This document shows positions 52,104 to 60,941 of a stretch of 64,000 nt of DNA, piece by piece. Position 1 is the stretch's first letter; each line of letters opens with the position of its first letter. The stretch spans positions 310,001 to 374,000 of the forward strand of contig NZ_CAJRAU010000003.1 of the NCBI RefSeq assembly GCF_907165045.1, read 5' to 3'. Source of the DNA: Dyadobacter linearis (GTDB taxonomy: Bacteria; Bacteroidota; Bacteroidia; Cytophagales; Spirosomataceae). The position numbers and the translations under genes were made by a program. The notes under the pieces are model-generated. The model made no database searches, was not told the DNA's origin, and saw nothing but the letters and a program-made list of their open reading frames with translations.

Positions 52104-53561
52104 TCAGATCGCGTGAGATAGCATAAGCTGCGCACCTCTGCTGAAACGCTCGTGCTGTGAATCATATATTTTGTGAACAGATGGGACCGGATCAAATTCT
52201 TGTCCTACCGTCGTGAAAGACGACATTTCGGAGAAGCTATTGTAGATTCCCAGCGCCTTCAATCCCATCATCGCCGCGCCTACCGCACCGGTTTCGACGG
52301 TTTCATTCAATTTTACCTCAATACCAAAAACATCCGCCAGCATTTGTACCCAGGCCGGGCTGCGGGCAAACCCGCCGTTTGCATAAATCGTCCGGATCTT
52401 TCCCATTTCCAGCAGGATCTTACCAATGCTGTACAGATTCAACATAATACCCTCCATCACAGCTCGGGCAAAATTCGCACGGGTATGCCGGATATCCAGT
52501 CCCGAGAAGCCGCCCCGGACCATCGAACTCCAAAGCGGCGCTCTTTCACCCAGTAAATAAGGATAGAAAAGCAGACCATCGGCGCCCGGTTCAATTTCAG
52601 AAGCTTCTTTGACAACTGCATCGAATTCTTCATTCGGAAAAAACGTATTGACAAGCCACTCGAAAATCACCGCCCCATTATTGGAAGGCCCGCCAACGAT
52701 ATAGGTTTGCTCGTCGAGTACGTAGCAAAAAGTTTGCATTAGCGGATCAGAATAAGGCTTATTGGAACAAATCCGCACAGCTGCACTGGTACCGATCGTG
52801 ACGGCCATTGAACCGGGATGAATTGCGCCGCTGCCCAGGTTAGCCAGGCAACCATCGCTCGCGCCCATGATCAACGAAGTACCCGCCGGCAATTTCGCTT
52901 CGTTTCCCGCAGGTACCTTCTCAATATGATAGGGAGAAACGGCTCTGGAAAGCTTTTCAGATTTTAAGCCCAGCTTTTTTAAAGTATAAGTATCCCACTG
53001 CAACTCCCTGATATTGAACATCCCAGTGGCCGAAGCAATTGAATAATCCACGAGATATTGCCCGGTCAATCTATAAATCACATATTCTTTGATACCAATA
53101 AATTTGCTGGCTTTTTTGTAGAGCCCGGGTTCGTTTTCCTTGAACCAGAGTAGTTTACAAACTGGCGCCATCGCATGGATCGGTGTTCCATTGTTGTTGT
53201 ATATTTTCTTGCCAACCTGAGACGCACGGAGTTTAACAGCAATCTTGGAACTGCGGTTATCGGCCCAAATTACCAGTTCTGTCAGCTTTTTTCCATTTTT
53301 ATCCAATGCAAGCACTGCGTGCATAGCCGCGCTGAAACTCACGCCGAGCAGCTCGCTATCTTTTACCTCCTCGACTACTTTTTGCAGCGTTTTGCAAACC
53401 GCCTGAAATATCTCTTCGGGATCCTCCTCGCTCCAATCGGGCTGAGGATGGTTCATTTCATAACCTTCACTGTGGGAAGCCAGAATATCACCGGAAACGG
53501 AATCAAAAGCGACGGATTTTGCATTTGTTGTGCCGATATCACAACCGATCAAATAGGGCAT
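52104..53561 (-). CDS. gntK: Gluconokinase (FGGY family)
   Basis: 485 residues. The order of motifs closely follows Bacillus-type gluconokinase: GCDIGTTNAKSVAFD at the N-terminus, FSAAMHAVLALDKNGKKLT, VIWADNRSS, GTPIHAMAPVCKLLWF, then the FGGY core with MGASDGCLANLGSGAI, AVTIGTSAAVR and ADGLLFYPYLLGERAPLW. It phosphorylates gluconate to 6-phosphogluconate in the cytoplasm. Together with the PQQ sugar dehydrogenase 4 kb away it could complete a periplasmic oxidation route. No gluconate transporter is adjacent. The 205 bases upstream to the next divergent gene hold an A/T-rich region but no clear operator. Confidence 0.88.
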   Translation of the reverse strand: MPYLIGCDIGTTNAKSVAFDSVSGDILASHSEGYEMNHPQPDWSEEDPEEIFQAVCKTLQKVVEEVKDSELLGVSFSAAMHAVLALDKNGKKLTELVIWADNRSSKIAVKLRASQVGKKIYNNNGTPIHAMAPVCKLLWFKENEPGLYKKASKFIGIKEYVIYRLTGQYLVDYSIASATGMFNIRELQWDTYTLKKLGLKSEKLSRAVSPYHIEKVPAGNEAKLPAGTSLIMGASDGCLANLGSGAIHPGSMAVTIGTSAAVRICSNKPYSDPLMQTFCYVLDEQTYIVGGPSNNGAVIFEWLVNTFFPNEEFDAVVKEASEIEPGADGLLFYPYLLGERAPLWSSMVRGGFSGLDIRHTRANFARAVMEGIMLNLYSIGKILLEMGKIRTIYANGGFARSPAWVQMLADVFGIEVKLNETVETGAVGAAMMGLKALGIYNSFSEMSSFTTVGQEFDPVPSVHKIYDSQHERFSRGAQLMLSHAI

Positions 53562-53766
53562 TGGAACGAATTTTAGTCTTGGAAAAGGTGGATTACACTA
53601 CCCTTTTTACCGCGAATTTTATTAAAACAAATGTATTGATTTTAGAATAAGCTGCAAGTCAGATTGCTATTCACTGCTTTTCACCTAAAAAAACGAGCCG
53701 AAAAACTGAAACCTGAGGAGTAATTATTATTTTCGCGAAGGAATCAATTACATTACCAATATAGAA

Positions 53767-53958
53767 ATGTCTGAAACGCAACATACCGAATCAACCAAAT
53801 TATCAAGCTTTGTTTACATTGCAGCATTCGTAATCTTATTTGCTATTCTTGCGATATTCGGCGATTTGTTCACATTTATATTAGGAACAATCGGGCTGAT
53901 CGTCACATTTGCAGCGTTTTACCGCGATAATAGCCACGATGCCGATCACCATCACTAA
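53767..53958 (+). CDS. Small membrane protein, unknown function
   Basis: 63 residues. A polar N-terminus (MSETQHTESTKL) is followed by two hydrophobic stretches (FVYIAAFVILFAILAIFG and LFTFILGTIGLIVTFAAFY) and a histidine/aspartate-rich tail (NSHDADHHH) that could bind metal. I do not recognise the family. It is divergent from gntK and ends 26 bases before the convergent metallophosphoesterase. An AT-rich region upstream is a plausible promoter. Confidence 0.6.
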   Translation: MSETQHTESTKLSSFVYIAAFVILFAILAIFGDLFTFILGTIGLIVTFAAFYRDNSHDADHHH

Positions 53959-53984
53959 TTTGCTTGCCGGCCACGTGCCGGATA

Positions 53985-55214
53985 TTACTGAATGGCCAGC
54001 TCCGGAATCACGTGATTGATTTTCCAGGAGAGCTGGCCATTTTGTTTATCAACCTCCCAGGCTTCTTCATACACGCAAGTATCTTCAATATCCCGGTATT
54101 CGATCTTCAACTCTTTCCCCTGGATCAATACCCTTGCAAATCCATTGTAACCCAGTGAATGCCTTTTAATTACAGTCCGCACGCGCGTATCGTAATATTT
54201 AATTTTCTTGATATCAGTCGCGTCGGGCAGCTTAATTTCAACCGGCAATCCACCGTGGCCGATACATCTTCCGTAGGCAACCGGCCCGTCGCCATTTTTG
54301 ACCATATCATAAATCACAAGCCGGTGATCGTGCCCCCAGATCCAGACGATCGGCCTGTCGGCTTCGCCCAATAATTCCCTGATCTGAGCGCCTGGCTTGG
54401 GATATTCTTCCCGGAATGCGGACAGATAAGGATGGTGACTCAGAAAAACCAGTCCTCTTTTATCTTCTTTATCTCCCAACTTGACAACATCCCGAAGCCA
54501 CTCTACCTGCTCCTTTTTTAAATGGCAATCAGGCGGTGAAATGATTTCAAGCAGCGGGCGGCCCACCGAAGTGTAGGCGGTATCTATCCCAATAATCCGC
54601 CAGTCGTCATTTTCCAGACAGAAAAAACCGGCTTGCTGCGTTTTCTTGATCTCACCCTCCATCGCATACATTGCGGGCAGCAAATGCTGGAAATAAGCAT
54701 TTCCATTCGAATACATTTCATGATTACCCGACAATGCGAGACTGCCCGACGCACCGTAATACCAGGAAGCGTAAGGCGCTGTGAAATTTAACTCGATCTC
54801 CTTCGGCGTACCTACAAAGTAAATGTCGCCCATATGAATGGAATAATCGGGCGTATATTTGGAAACCAGGTTGGCTATCTTGTCAGACTCCTCCGTATCG
54901 CTGGCCCAGTCGGACAACAAAGCGAGGCTGATTTCGGTGCGGCTGGGAATGGAGGATTGCAGTTTATAAATGCCGGTATCGCCATTTCTTGGATAAGCCT
55001 GATAAGGGTGCCGGGGACCGAAGCGGCTGCGAAGGTAATGCCACGCAAAATCGATTAGGTTGGTTTTAAAAAACTCTGAAATCGCATTCGTGGCCGAAGC
55101 GGTATCTTTTACGCGTTTTTCATACAGTTCGAGCTGCGTTTTCGCGTGGTTCTCAGCTTCACTGTGACCAAGGTCAAGGTATTTTTCAGCTCGTTCTTTT
55201 GAAGATTCAGGCAT
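53985..55214 (-). CDS. Metallophosphoesterase
   Basis: 409 residues from ATG 55214; an upstream TTG would lie next to a terminator stem. The calcineurin-like motifs are LLSDWASDTEES, HMGDIYFVG, the signature SGNHEMYSNG, FLSHHPYL and IWGHDHRL, binding two metal ions. An N-terminal helical region (about 1-100) precedes the enzyme. No signal peptide is seen. The target phosphoester is unknown. It follows the GT2 glycosyltransferase gene's terminator on the opposite side and is convergent with the small membrane protein. Confidence 0.86.
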   Translation of the reverse strand: MPESSKERAEKYLDLGHSEAENHAKTQLELYEKRVKDTASATNAISEFFKTNLIDFAWHYLRSRFGPRHPYQAYPRNGDTGIYKLQSSIPSRTEISLALLSDWASDTEESDKIANLVSKYTPDYSIHMGDIYFVGTPKEIELNFTAPYASWYYGASGSLALSGNHEMYSNGNAYFQHLLPAMYAMEGEIKKTQQAGFFCLENDDWRIIGIDTAYTSVGRPLLEIISPPDCHLKKEQVEWLRDVVKLGDKEDKRGLVFLSHHPYLSAFREEYPKPGAQIRELLGEADRPIVWIWGHDHRLVIYDMVKNGDGPVAYGRCIGHGGLPVEIKLPDATDIKKIKYYDTRVRTVIKRHSLGYNGFARVLIQGKELKIEYRDIEDTCVYEEAWEVDKQNGQLSWKINHVIPELAIQ

Positions 55215-55224
55215 AGGAATAAGC

Positions 55225-55246
55225 AAAGGGCCAGTAGCGGCCCTTT
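55225..55246 (-). terminator. Intrinsic terminator after the GT2 gene
   Basis: Arms AAAGGGCC / GGCCCTTT with loop AGTAGC, lying just before the metallophosphoesterase start and six bases after the glycosyltransferase stop on the minus strand. Confidence 0.72.
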
Positions 55247-55252
55247 TAAGTT

Positions 55253-56248
55253 TTAAGCTTTCGCTTTCGATTTCAGATTGTAAAGGTTGAGAGCAAGAAA
55301 GCTGTAAATCTTCATTGCAAAGCCGGGAATAATGAAGTCCCTGATCACTTCTTTTCTTCGCTCCGGCGCGGGGTCGCCGAGGGAAAGATATTTAAGCGCA
55401 AATTTCAGTCGCGGCCAGTAAGTGTGACCGTACTCCCTGGAAAACAGCAACTTATAGTAATATACCGAGATATTTTTCTTGATCCGCTCATCGTATTTAT
55501 ACCCCAATTCCTTATTGATATTCGAATACATCTGAATACGGTTAAAAAGGAAATCAGCGCCGTAATGGTTGTCAGCAAAGCTCGCCCCACCCCTGTTTTT
55601 ACGATAAACGGACATTTCTTCATTAATATAACCGATCGGTCCGCGTGTGGCGAGCATGATATTGCGTGGAATGTCGCCGCTGGTCGAGAGGTTAGTCCAC
55701 TCAGGATCTGGATGTTTAGCAAAATCCTCTCTCCTGAACATCAGGCTGGAAGTAGCAATAAAGCACAATTCATCTTCGCCGATCAGATCGTCGACCGTTA
55801 TTTCAGGTTTATCAAGCGAATTTACCAGGTAAGGAGGCGCGGCATTATCGTCGAAAATAACACGCGCATTATGATAGCAAGCCGAATAATGCGGATTTGC
55901 GTCGAGCATTTCCACTTGTTTTTGCAGCTTATGCGGGGAAGTCAGGTAATCGTCACCATCAAATTGCGCAATGTATTCACCCTTCGCGGCCGCAAATGTG
56001 GACAATGCATTGAATTTTCCGTTCAGCCCCATATTCTTGGGATGAAGCAACAGCCTGATCTTGTCGGGATAACGCTGCTGATATTCTTTCAGGATCGCGG
56101 CAGTATTGTCTTTGGAGTTGTCGTCGCCCACCACAATTTCAAAAGGAAATGTAGTTTGCTGCATCAATATAGAATCCAGCGTTTTAGCTACAAATTTCTC
56201 GTGGTTATAGGTAACTACGCAGACACTCACTTTTATCATATCACTCAT
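55253..56248 (-). CDS. GT2-family glycosyltransferase
   Basis: 331 residues with the GT-A fold: VCVVTYNHEKFVAKTLDSIL, IVVGDDNSKDNTAAI, and the metal-binding acidic motif QFDGDDYLTSP. Later DELCFIATSSLMFRRED is the acceptor side. C-terminal residues are basic and partly hydrophobic, suggesting peripheral membrane attachment. It transfers a sugar from a nucleotide donor; the acceptor is unknown, but the polysaccharide genes at 59-64 kb make surface glycan synthesis likely. Divergent from pgeF by 197 bases. Confidence 0.9.
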   Translation of the reverse strand: MSDMIKVSVCVVTYNHEKFVAKTLDSILMQQTTFPFEIVVGDDNSKDNTAAILKEYQQRYPDKIRLLLHPKNMGLNGKFNALSTFAAAKGEYIAQFDGDDYLTSPHKLQKQVEMLDANPHYSACYHNARVIFDDNAAPPYLVNSLDKPEITVDDLIGEDELCFIATSSLMFRREDFAKHPDPEWTNLSTSGDIPRNIMLATRGPIGYINEEMSVYRKNRGGASFADNHYGADFLFNRIQMYSNINKELGYKYDERIKKNISVYYYKLLFSREYGHTYWPRLKFALKYLSLGDPAPERRKEVIRDFIIPGFAMKIYSFLALNLYNLKSKAKA

Positions 56249-56445
56249 GCATTGATTTTAAGCTGTTCGCCCGGGGCAAATTTATTCATTTATTACAAAT
56301 ATCGGGCTGTCCGCTTACTTGCGGCAATTACCGGCCCACGATCTTCCGGCCCAATCTTCAAACCACTGCCGCGTAAAATAAATTCAGCTGCTTTTCCGCT
56401 CCAAAGCTTATTAGCCTACTTTTGAATAAATACACGAATTAAGAA

Positions 56446-57222
56446 ATGACCGATTTCAGTACAACAAATCAAAAACCACTTTTTCGCAAACCGTCAATAT
56501 TTGCAGGTTTGGAACACGTGATAGCTGCCGAAAGTACGCGGCACGGCGGGGTAAGTCCGGCTCCATTCAACTCGCTTAACCTCGGCGGCTCGCAAGATTC
56601 GCAAACGCATATTCTGGCTAATAACCACCGGTTTTTCGCGGCGCTAGGCGTGCCTTTTGAGCAGGTCGCCAAATCCCACCAGGTGCATGGAAATGAGATT
56701 ATCAATGTAAAAGCACCCGACAGATTTGAAGGTTTTGACGCATTGATAACAAATGTTCCGGGTATTCAACTAGCTGTAACGGTCGCTGATTGTACGCCTA
56801 TTCTCGTGTTTGACACTGTCAATAAGGCTTCCGCAGCCATTCACGCGGGCTGGCGCGGAACTGTGAGTGGAATTGTGAGTAAAACGATAGCGGCTATGCA
56901 AAACTCCTTCGGCTCTGACCCGAAAAACTGTTTCGCGTACGTCGGTACCTGTATTGATGAATGTTCTTTTGAGGTAGGCGAAGACGTGGCGCAGCATTTC
57001 ACCAGTGCATTCAAGCGCTGGGATGAGAATAAAGGAAAGTTTTTTGTGGATTTAAAAAACGCTAACCGAGAGCAGCTTCTCGCAGCCGGGCTATTGCAGG
57101 AGAATATCGAGGTATCTCCCTATTCCACGGTACTGCACAATGAAGACTACTTTTCCTACCGGCTGGAAAATGGCGTAACTGGCCGCCTGCTGGCGACGAT
57201 CGGTTATTTCCCGGAGGTGTAA
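56446..57222 (+). CDS. pgeF: Peptidoglycan editing factor PgeF (laccase-domain, YfiH)
   Basis: 258 residues. The zinc and active-site motif is spread over KSHQVHGNEII (His), VTVADCTPILVF (Cys) and AAIHAGWRGTVSG (His), as in the DUF152/YfiH family. Characterised bacterial PgeF corrects misincorporated residues in peptidoglycan precursors; some homologues oxidise polyphenols or act on purine nucleosides, so the older laccase label is doubtful. Cytoplasmic. It ends just before a perfect hairpin terminator shared with the lysine-rich gene on the other strand. Confidence 0.93.
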   Translation: MTDFSTTNQKPLFRKPSIFAGLEHVIAAESTRHGGVSPAPFNSLNLGGSQDSQTHILANNHRFFAALGVPFEQVAKSHQVHGNEIINVKAPDRFEGFDALITNVPGIQLAVTVADCTPILVFDTVNKASAAIHAGWRGTVSGIVSKTIAAMQNSFGSDPKNCFAYVGTCIDECSFEVGEDVAQHFTSAFKRWDENKGKFFVDLKNANREQLLAAGLLQENIEVSPYSTVLHNEDYFSYRLENGVTGRLLATIGYFPEV

Positions 57223-57226
57223 AACA

Positions 57227-57254
57227 ATAAAGCCAGCTTGCGGGCTGGCTTTAT
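57227..57254. terminator. Bidirectional terminator after pgeF
   Basis: Arms ATAAAGCCAGC / GCTGGCTTTAT with a six-base loop. It lies between the pgeF stop and the convergent lysine-rich gene's stop, so it can serve both. Confidence 0.75.
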
Positions 57255-57263
57255 GTCGATTGA

Positions 57264-57698
57264 CTATTGTTCGGAGGAAACTGGTTCCGGCGTGATTGGT
57301 GCCAGTTTAGCAACCGCTGGTTTCGAAACTCTGGTTTTTGGAGCGACGGATTTTGAGGCAACTGCTTTGTTAACAACCGGCTTCGCAGGAGCTGCTACCG
57401 GTGCTTTGGAAGATGCAGCTGCAACGAGCGCCGCGATCTTTTCTGTTTTCTCCGCTTTACCTTTTTTGCTGTCTTTCTTGTCTTTTCCTTTTCCCTTTAT
57501 CTTCTTTTCAGCATTCTTTGTGTCTTTCTCTTTCTTCTTCAAAGTTTCCTTTTCGAACTTAGCGACCTTCTTAGCAAGCTTCGCAGCCGCTTTTTCAATC
57601 GATTTCTTTATTTTTTTTGAACCGGCTGAAACGGCCTCAATTTTACCTGTGATCGTTTCGGCAATTTCGCTGGATAACTTTTTTGTAGCGGATTTCAT
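57264..57698 (-). CDS. Lysine/alanine-rich basic protein (histone H1-like tail)
   Basis: 144 residues, almost entirely A, K, E, S, T and V in the middle. A short N-terminal helix-like stretch (SEIAETITGKIEAVSAG) precedes a KKAE-rich zone with repeats of KKxEKxxK (about 35-85), then a proline/alanine/lysine tail (KPVVNKAVASKSVAPKT). The profile resembles histone H1-like or nucleoid-associated bacterial proteins and would bind DNA or RNA by charge. Low complexity makes family assignment impossible. It has its own start 89 bases downstream of the SpoU gene's stop and ends at a terminator. Confidence 0.65.
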   Translation of the reverse strand: MKSATKKLSSEIAETITGKIEAVSAGSKKIKKSIEKAAAKLAKKVAKFEKETLKKKEKDTKNAEKKIKGKGKDKKDSKKGKAEKTEKIAALVAAASSKAPVAAPAKPVVNKAVASKSVAPKTRVSKPAVAKLAPITPEPVSSEQ

Positions 57699-57786
57699 AA
57701 GGTTATTTTCTTAGTACAAAGGATCGATGCTGTAACCTGCAATTACCGTTTATTAATCGGTAAAGACCAAATTTCCAATGTTATAT

Positions 57787-58317
57787 TTATGTTATATTTT
57801 CCCGCACAAACTCCCAAAGTACGATTCCTGCCGAAACGGAAACATTAAATGAATGCTTCGTCCCGAATTGCGGTATCTCCACACAACCGTTACTTGCAGC
57901 GATCACCTGGTCGGCAACTCCTTCTACTTCATTTCCGAATACAAATGCGCAGGGTTTGCCACGCTCGGGCTTAAAATGCTGCAAAAGCACACTTCCCTCA
58001 GCTTGTTCCACGCACCATATCTGGTATCCGTCACTTTTTAATCGGATGATCAGGTCTGCGATATCTTCCACTTTTTCCCAGCTCACGGCCAGCTCCGCGC
58101 CGAGTGCGCTTCTTGTGATTTCGCGATGAGGTGGCTGCGGGGTGTAACCGCACAAGTAAATTTTTCCGGCCCGGAATGCATCCGCAGTCCGGAAAAATGA
58201 ACCTACATTATTAAGACTTCTGATATTATCCAATACAATTACAAAAGGAAATTTTTCCGATTCCTTGAACTCCTCGATGCTGAGGCGGTTCATTTCTTCT
58301 ACTTCTAATTTTCTCAT
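57787..58317 (-). CDS. SpoU-family RNA methyltransferase
   Basis: 176 residues from ATG 58317; ten upstream residues were rejected because they run into the terminator region. The SPOUT trefoil-knot motifs are seen: VIVLDNIRSLNNVGSFFRTAD near the N-terminus, then CAFVFGNEVEGVADQVI and VEIPQFGTKHSFNVSVSAGIVLW at the SAM-binding C-terminus. It should 2'-O-methylate rRNA or tRNA; the target base is not clear. Short length suggests a stand-alone TrmH-like enzyme without an N-terminal RNA-binding domain. Confidence 0.92.
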   Translation of the reverse strand: MRKLEVEEMNRLSIEEFKESEKFPFVIVLDNIRSLNNVGSFFRTADAFRAGKIYLCGYTPQPPHREITRSALGAELAVSWEKVEDIADLIIRLKSDGYQIWCVEQAEGSVLLQHFKPERGKPCAFVFGNEVEGVADQVIAASNGCVEIPQFGTKHSFNVSVSAGIVLWEFVRENIT

Positions 58318-58365
58318 ATTCAAAAAAAGGCGATTTCCGGCTTGCATTCCGGACTACTATAAACT

Positions 58366-58400
58366 AAAAAAGCTCCTGAACTATATTCAGGAGCTTTTTT
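58366..58400. terminator. Perfect bidirectional terminator
   Basis: Fifteen-base arms AAAAAAGCTCCTGAA / TTCAGGAGCTTTTTT with loop CTATA. It lies between the stop of the LuxR-type gene and the start of the SpoU gene, both on the minus strand, so it terminates the regulator's transcript. Confidence 0.9.
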
Positions 58401-58415
58401 GACCATGCTAATTCT

Positions 58416-59036
58416 TTATTTGATCTTCGTGATCAGCTCAACAATGTTCTTTACACCAAGCTTTTCAAAAATCCGGGCTTTGTAGGTACTCACAGTCGAA
58501 AGCTGCAAATTCAGTTTTTCGGCGATTTTGGCAGTACCTAACCCTTCTTTCAGCAAGTTCATCACATCCGTTTCGCGTGGCGACAGGCTCACGATCGGAT
58601 CCGGCAGGTATTCTTTTGGATTGATCAGGCGATTGATATTCATTTGCTGCATATCCTCGCTCATATATTTTTTATTGTTCAAAACGCTCATTACCGCTGT
58701 TTTGAACTCTTCTTCGGGAGCGTCTTTCGACAGATAACCATCGGCACCTGCTTGCAGGTACATGAGTCCGTAGAGCTGCTCGTCGTAACTTGAAAACATC
58801 AATATCCTGGTTCCCGGAGATTTCTGGCGGATTGTTTCAACCATTTTGGTTGTATTTCCGCCCGGAATATTAATATCCAGTATCAGCAGATCGTAAAATT
58901 TAACTTCAATCTCTTGCAAGATTTTATCAAAATCATCAACATCCGAAATTGTGGAATCCGGAATAAGGGATTTGAGGAGGTGCTTCGTACCAATTCTCAC
59001 TACTGCGTGATCTTCGGCAATAAGTATGTGTTTCAT
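58416..59036 (-). CDS. LuxR-type (NarL/FixJ) response regulator
   Basis: 206 residues. The receiver domain (about 1-120) shows IAEDHAVVR, the phospho-acceptor Asp in LLILDINIPGGNTT and the Lys in YLSKDA. The C-terminal HTH (about 140-205) has LSPRETDVMNLLKEGLGTAKIAEKLNLQLSTVSTYKARIFEKLGV. No histidine kinase is adjacent. The genes across the divergent region (59037-59265) belong to the polysaccharide-like block, so it may control surface functions; this is inference only. Confidence 0.93.
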   Translation of the reverse strand: MKHILIAEDHAVVRIGTKHLLKSLIPDSTISDVDDFDKILQEIEVKFYDLLILDINIPGGNTTKMVETIRQKSPGTRILMFSSYDEQLYGLMYLQAGADGYLSKDAPEEEFKTAVMSVLNNKKYMSEDMQQMNINRLINPKEYLPDPIVSLSPRETDVMNLLKEGLGTAKIAEKLNLQLSTVSTYKARIFEKLGVKNIVELITKIK

Positions 59037-59265
59037 GGATGGGCTGGGGCCAAAAAAATGTAAAAATCTGGTTAAATTAATGTTAAGCTTTCATCTTTGC
59101 GCGGCTGTTCGCGGGGCTCAAAGACTTGATTACCAACCAGTGCTATTCTCAACCTCTCAATCCGGACTGTTTGAATAATTAACAAAAATAGCAATCTGCA
59201 TTGTATTAAACATAAAAAATATCAAATTAGTATACCGTTATATTCATAATTACAATTACACACAC

Positions 59266-60261
59266 TTGATTATACGCGATTTACGGAAAAAGACCGTATT
59301 TTCTTTGGACGATGGTCGAAATACTGTCCTGATATTCGACAAGCACTTTCCAGAAGCAGCTAACTACCAACCGGGCCACTATCTATATTACACGCCCGAA
59401 CACCTTGTTACGCAAACCAATCAGACCATTTTCTCCTGTTTTTTGCTTCAATGCGAATCTTCGGACGTTGTAGCAGAACTTCACTGTACGTCAGCGGATG
59501 GTGTTAACTGGGTCTGCCCGCCCAGGTCCCCGTTTGGCGGAATACAGTTGGGCAAAAGGTGTGCAAATAGCGATCTGTTTTTCTTCCTGAATACTATAAA
59601 GATGTGGATTGAAACCCAATCGGGAAAGAAGCTTACTATCAAAACCGCCCCTACTTGCTACGACCCCGGCATACACACGATACTACATGACGTATACAAT
59701 AATACTGACAATTGCGAATTATGTACCATTTCAAATCAACATATTCCTATCACGCCCTCCAATTTTCTGAGCGGCATACATTTGTCGGAAAAGAGAAGAC
59801 TTAAAAAGTGTTTAAATGCTGGCTTTGAGGCCGGTTTGACCAATCAGCTGACAGCTAAACAATGCTATGACTTTTTGCTCAAGTGCAGAACAACAAAAGG
59901 TTACCAAATTTCTGTGTCGAACAATGAGCTGGAAGTGTTGCTAACTCAATTCCCCAACGACTTTCTGATTTTTACAGCGACAAAAAACAATGAAATAATT
60001 GCGCTGGTTATCGTAGTGCGCGTTAATGAAAAAGTATTGTATACATTCCTCTCGTCCTACCTGCCGGATTTCGCCACATTCAGCCCGATCGTTTTCTTGA
60101 CTCAAAAAATTTATGAATATGGTCAGCAGAATGGTTTTAAAATATTAGACCTCGGGACTTCCCTGGATCATTTAGGAACTCACAAGGAATCACTAAGCCG
60201 GTTCAAGCGAAACCTGGGGGCGGAGACTTCTGAGAAAGTGACCTACCATTTTACATGGTAA
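59266..60261 (+). CDS. GNAT/FemAB-like acyltransferase
   Basis: 331 residues starting with TTG at 59266 (MIIRDLRKKTVFSLDDG). The N-terminal half is unusual, with several cysteines (CFLLQCESSD, CELCTISN). The C-terminal half fits a GNAT or FemAB-type acyltransferase fold: LLKCRTTKGYQI, FLIFTATKNNEIIALVIVV, and KILDLGTSLDHLGTHKESLSRFK before the end. Such proteins often acylate sugars or peptides in glycan loci. The region upstream is very A/T rich. It is convergent with the methyltransferase-like gene, with stops one base apart. Confidence 0.7.
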   Translation: MIIRDLRKKTVFSLDDGRNTVLIFDKHFPEAANYQPGHYLYYTPEHLVTQTNQTIFSCFLLQCESSDVVAELHCTSADGVNWVCPPRSPFGGIQLGKRCANSDLFFFLNTIKMWIETQSGKKLTIKTAPTCYDPGIHTILHDVYNNTDNCELCTISNQHIPITPSNFLSGIHLSEKRRLKKCLNAGFEAGLTNQLTAKQCYDFLLKCRTTKGYQISVSNNELEVLLTQFPNDFLIFTATKNNEIIALVIVVRVNEKVLYTFLSSYLPDFATFSPIVFLTQKIYEYGQQNGFKILDLGTSLDHLGTHKESLSRFKRNLGAETSEKVTYHFTW

Positions 60262-60262
60262 G

Positions 60263-60907
60263 TTATATTCCCAGACAATTTCCGTCTCTGTAAAAAACGC
60301 TCGTACACGTTTCAATACCAACAATCGGCGTCATTCCGATAAAATCCAGCCGCCTGAAACCTTTGGTCGCCAGGTACTCTTTGGCAGGTGTGTACCAGGT
60401 TCTTTCGGAATTATCAAGAATGATCACGCCGTCATTCGTCAGGAAATCAGAGGCAAAAATGGCGCATTTAACCCTGTTACGCCCATCTACAATCACAATT
60501 TGATATAAATCACCGGTCGATTGCACAGCTTTAATGTAGCTGTCGCCCAGCGGTTTTTCCAATAAGGTAGTATTTGCAGGTAATTTCGGCGCAATTTGCT
60601 TGATCCAGCCGGCTTCATGTTCCACTGCGGTAATGTAACGAACCTGCCCAGCATACCAGATCGTAGAATTCCCTGAACCATATTCAAAAACGGTGAATTC
60701 AGGCTTCAAACGTGGTTTCAGGAAAAGAATAAAAGGGTAAGTATACCAGGGAAGCGGGTTCCCATTGGCATCGACCGACTGTTTGGTATGGTAGCTTTTA
60801 AACCAGCCATATTGCTTCAAAGCGCCACCCATAAAAAGTTGGACGCTGCCGCCCAGGCCCATTTTATTAAGCAAACCCCAAGTACTGTTCTTTATTTGTT
60901 TCAACAT
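60263..60907 (-). CDS. SAM-dependent methyltransferase-like protein
   Basis: 214 residues. The FKPRLKPEFTVFEYGSGNSTIWYAG segment has the GxGxS glycine-rich SAM loop (EYGSGNST), then VEHEAGWIKQIAPKL and VIVDGRNRVKCAIFASDFL, consistent with a class I methyltransferase fold. A hydrophobic N-terminus suggests weak membrane association. It precedes wecB in the minus-strand direction by 34 bases with the same orientation, supporting a glycan role such as sugar methylation. Not certain enough for a family name. Confidence 0.75.
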   Translation of the reverse strand: MLKQIKNSTWGLLNKMGLGGSVQLFMGGALKQYGWFKSYHTKQSVDANGNPLPWYTYPFILFLKPRLKPEFTVFEYGSGNSTIWYAGQVRYITAVEHEAGWIKQIAPKLPANTTLLEKPLGDSYIKAVQSTGDLYQIVIVDGRNRVKCAIFASDFLTNDGVIILDNSERTWYTPAKEYLATKGFRRLDFIGMTPIVGIETCTSVFYRDGNCLGI

Positions 60908-60941
60908 TGATATTGCTGCTCGGATATTGTCAGCTACAAAC

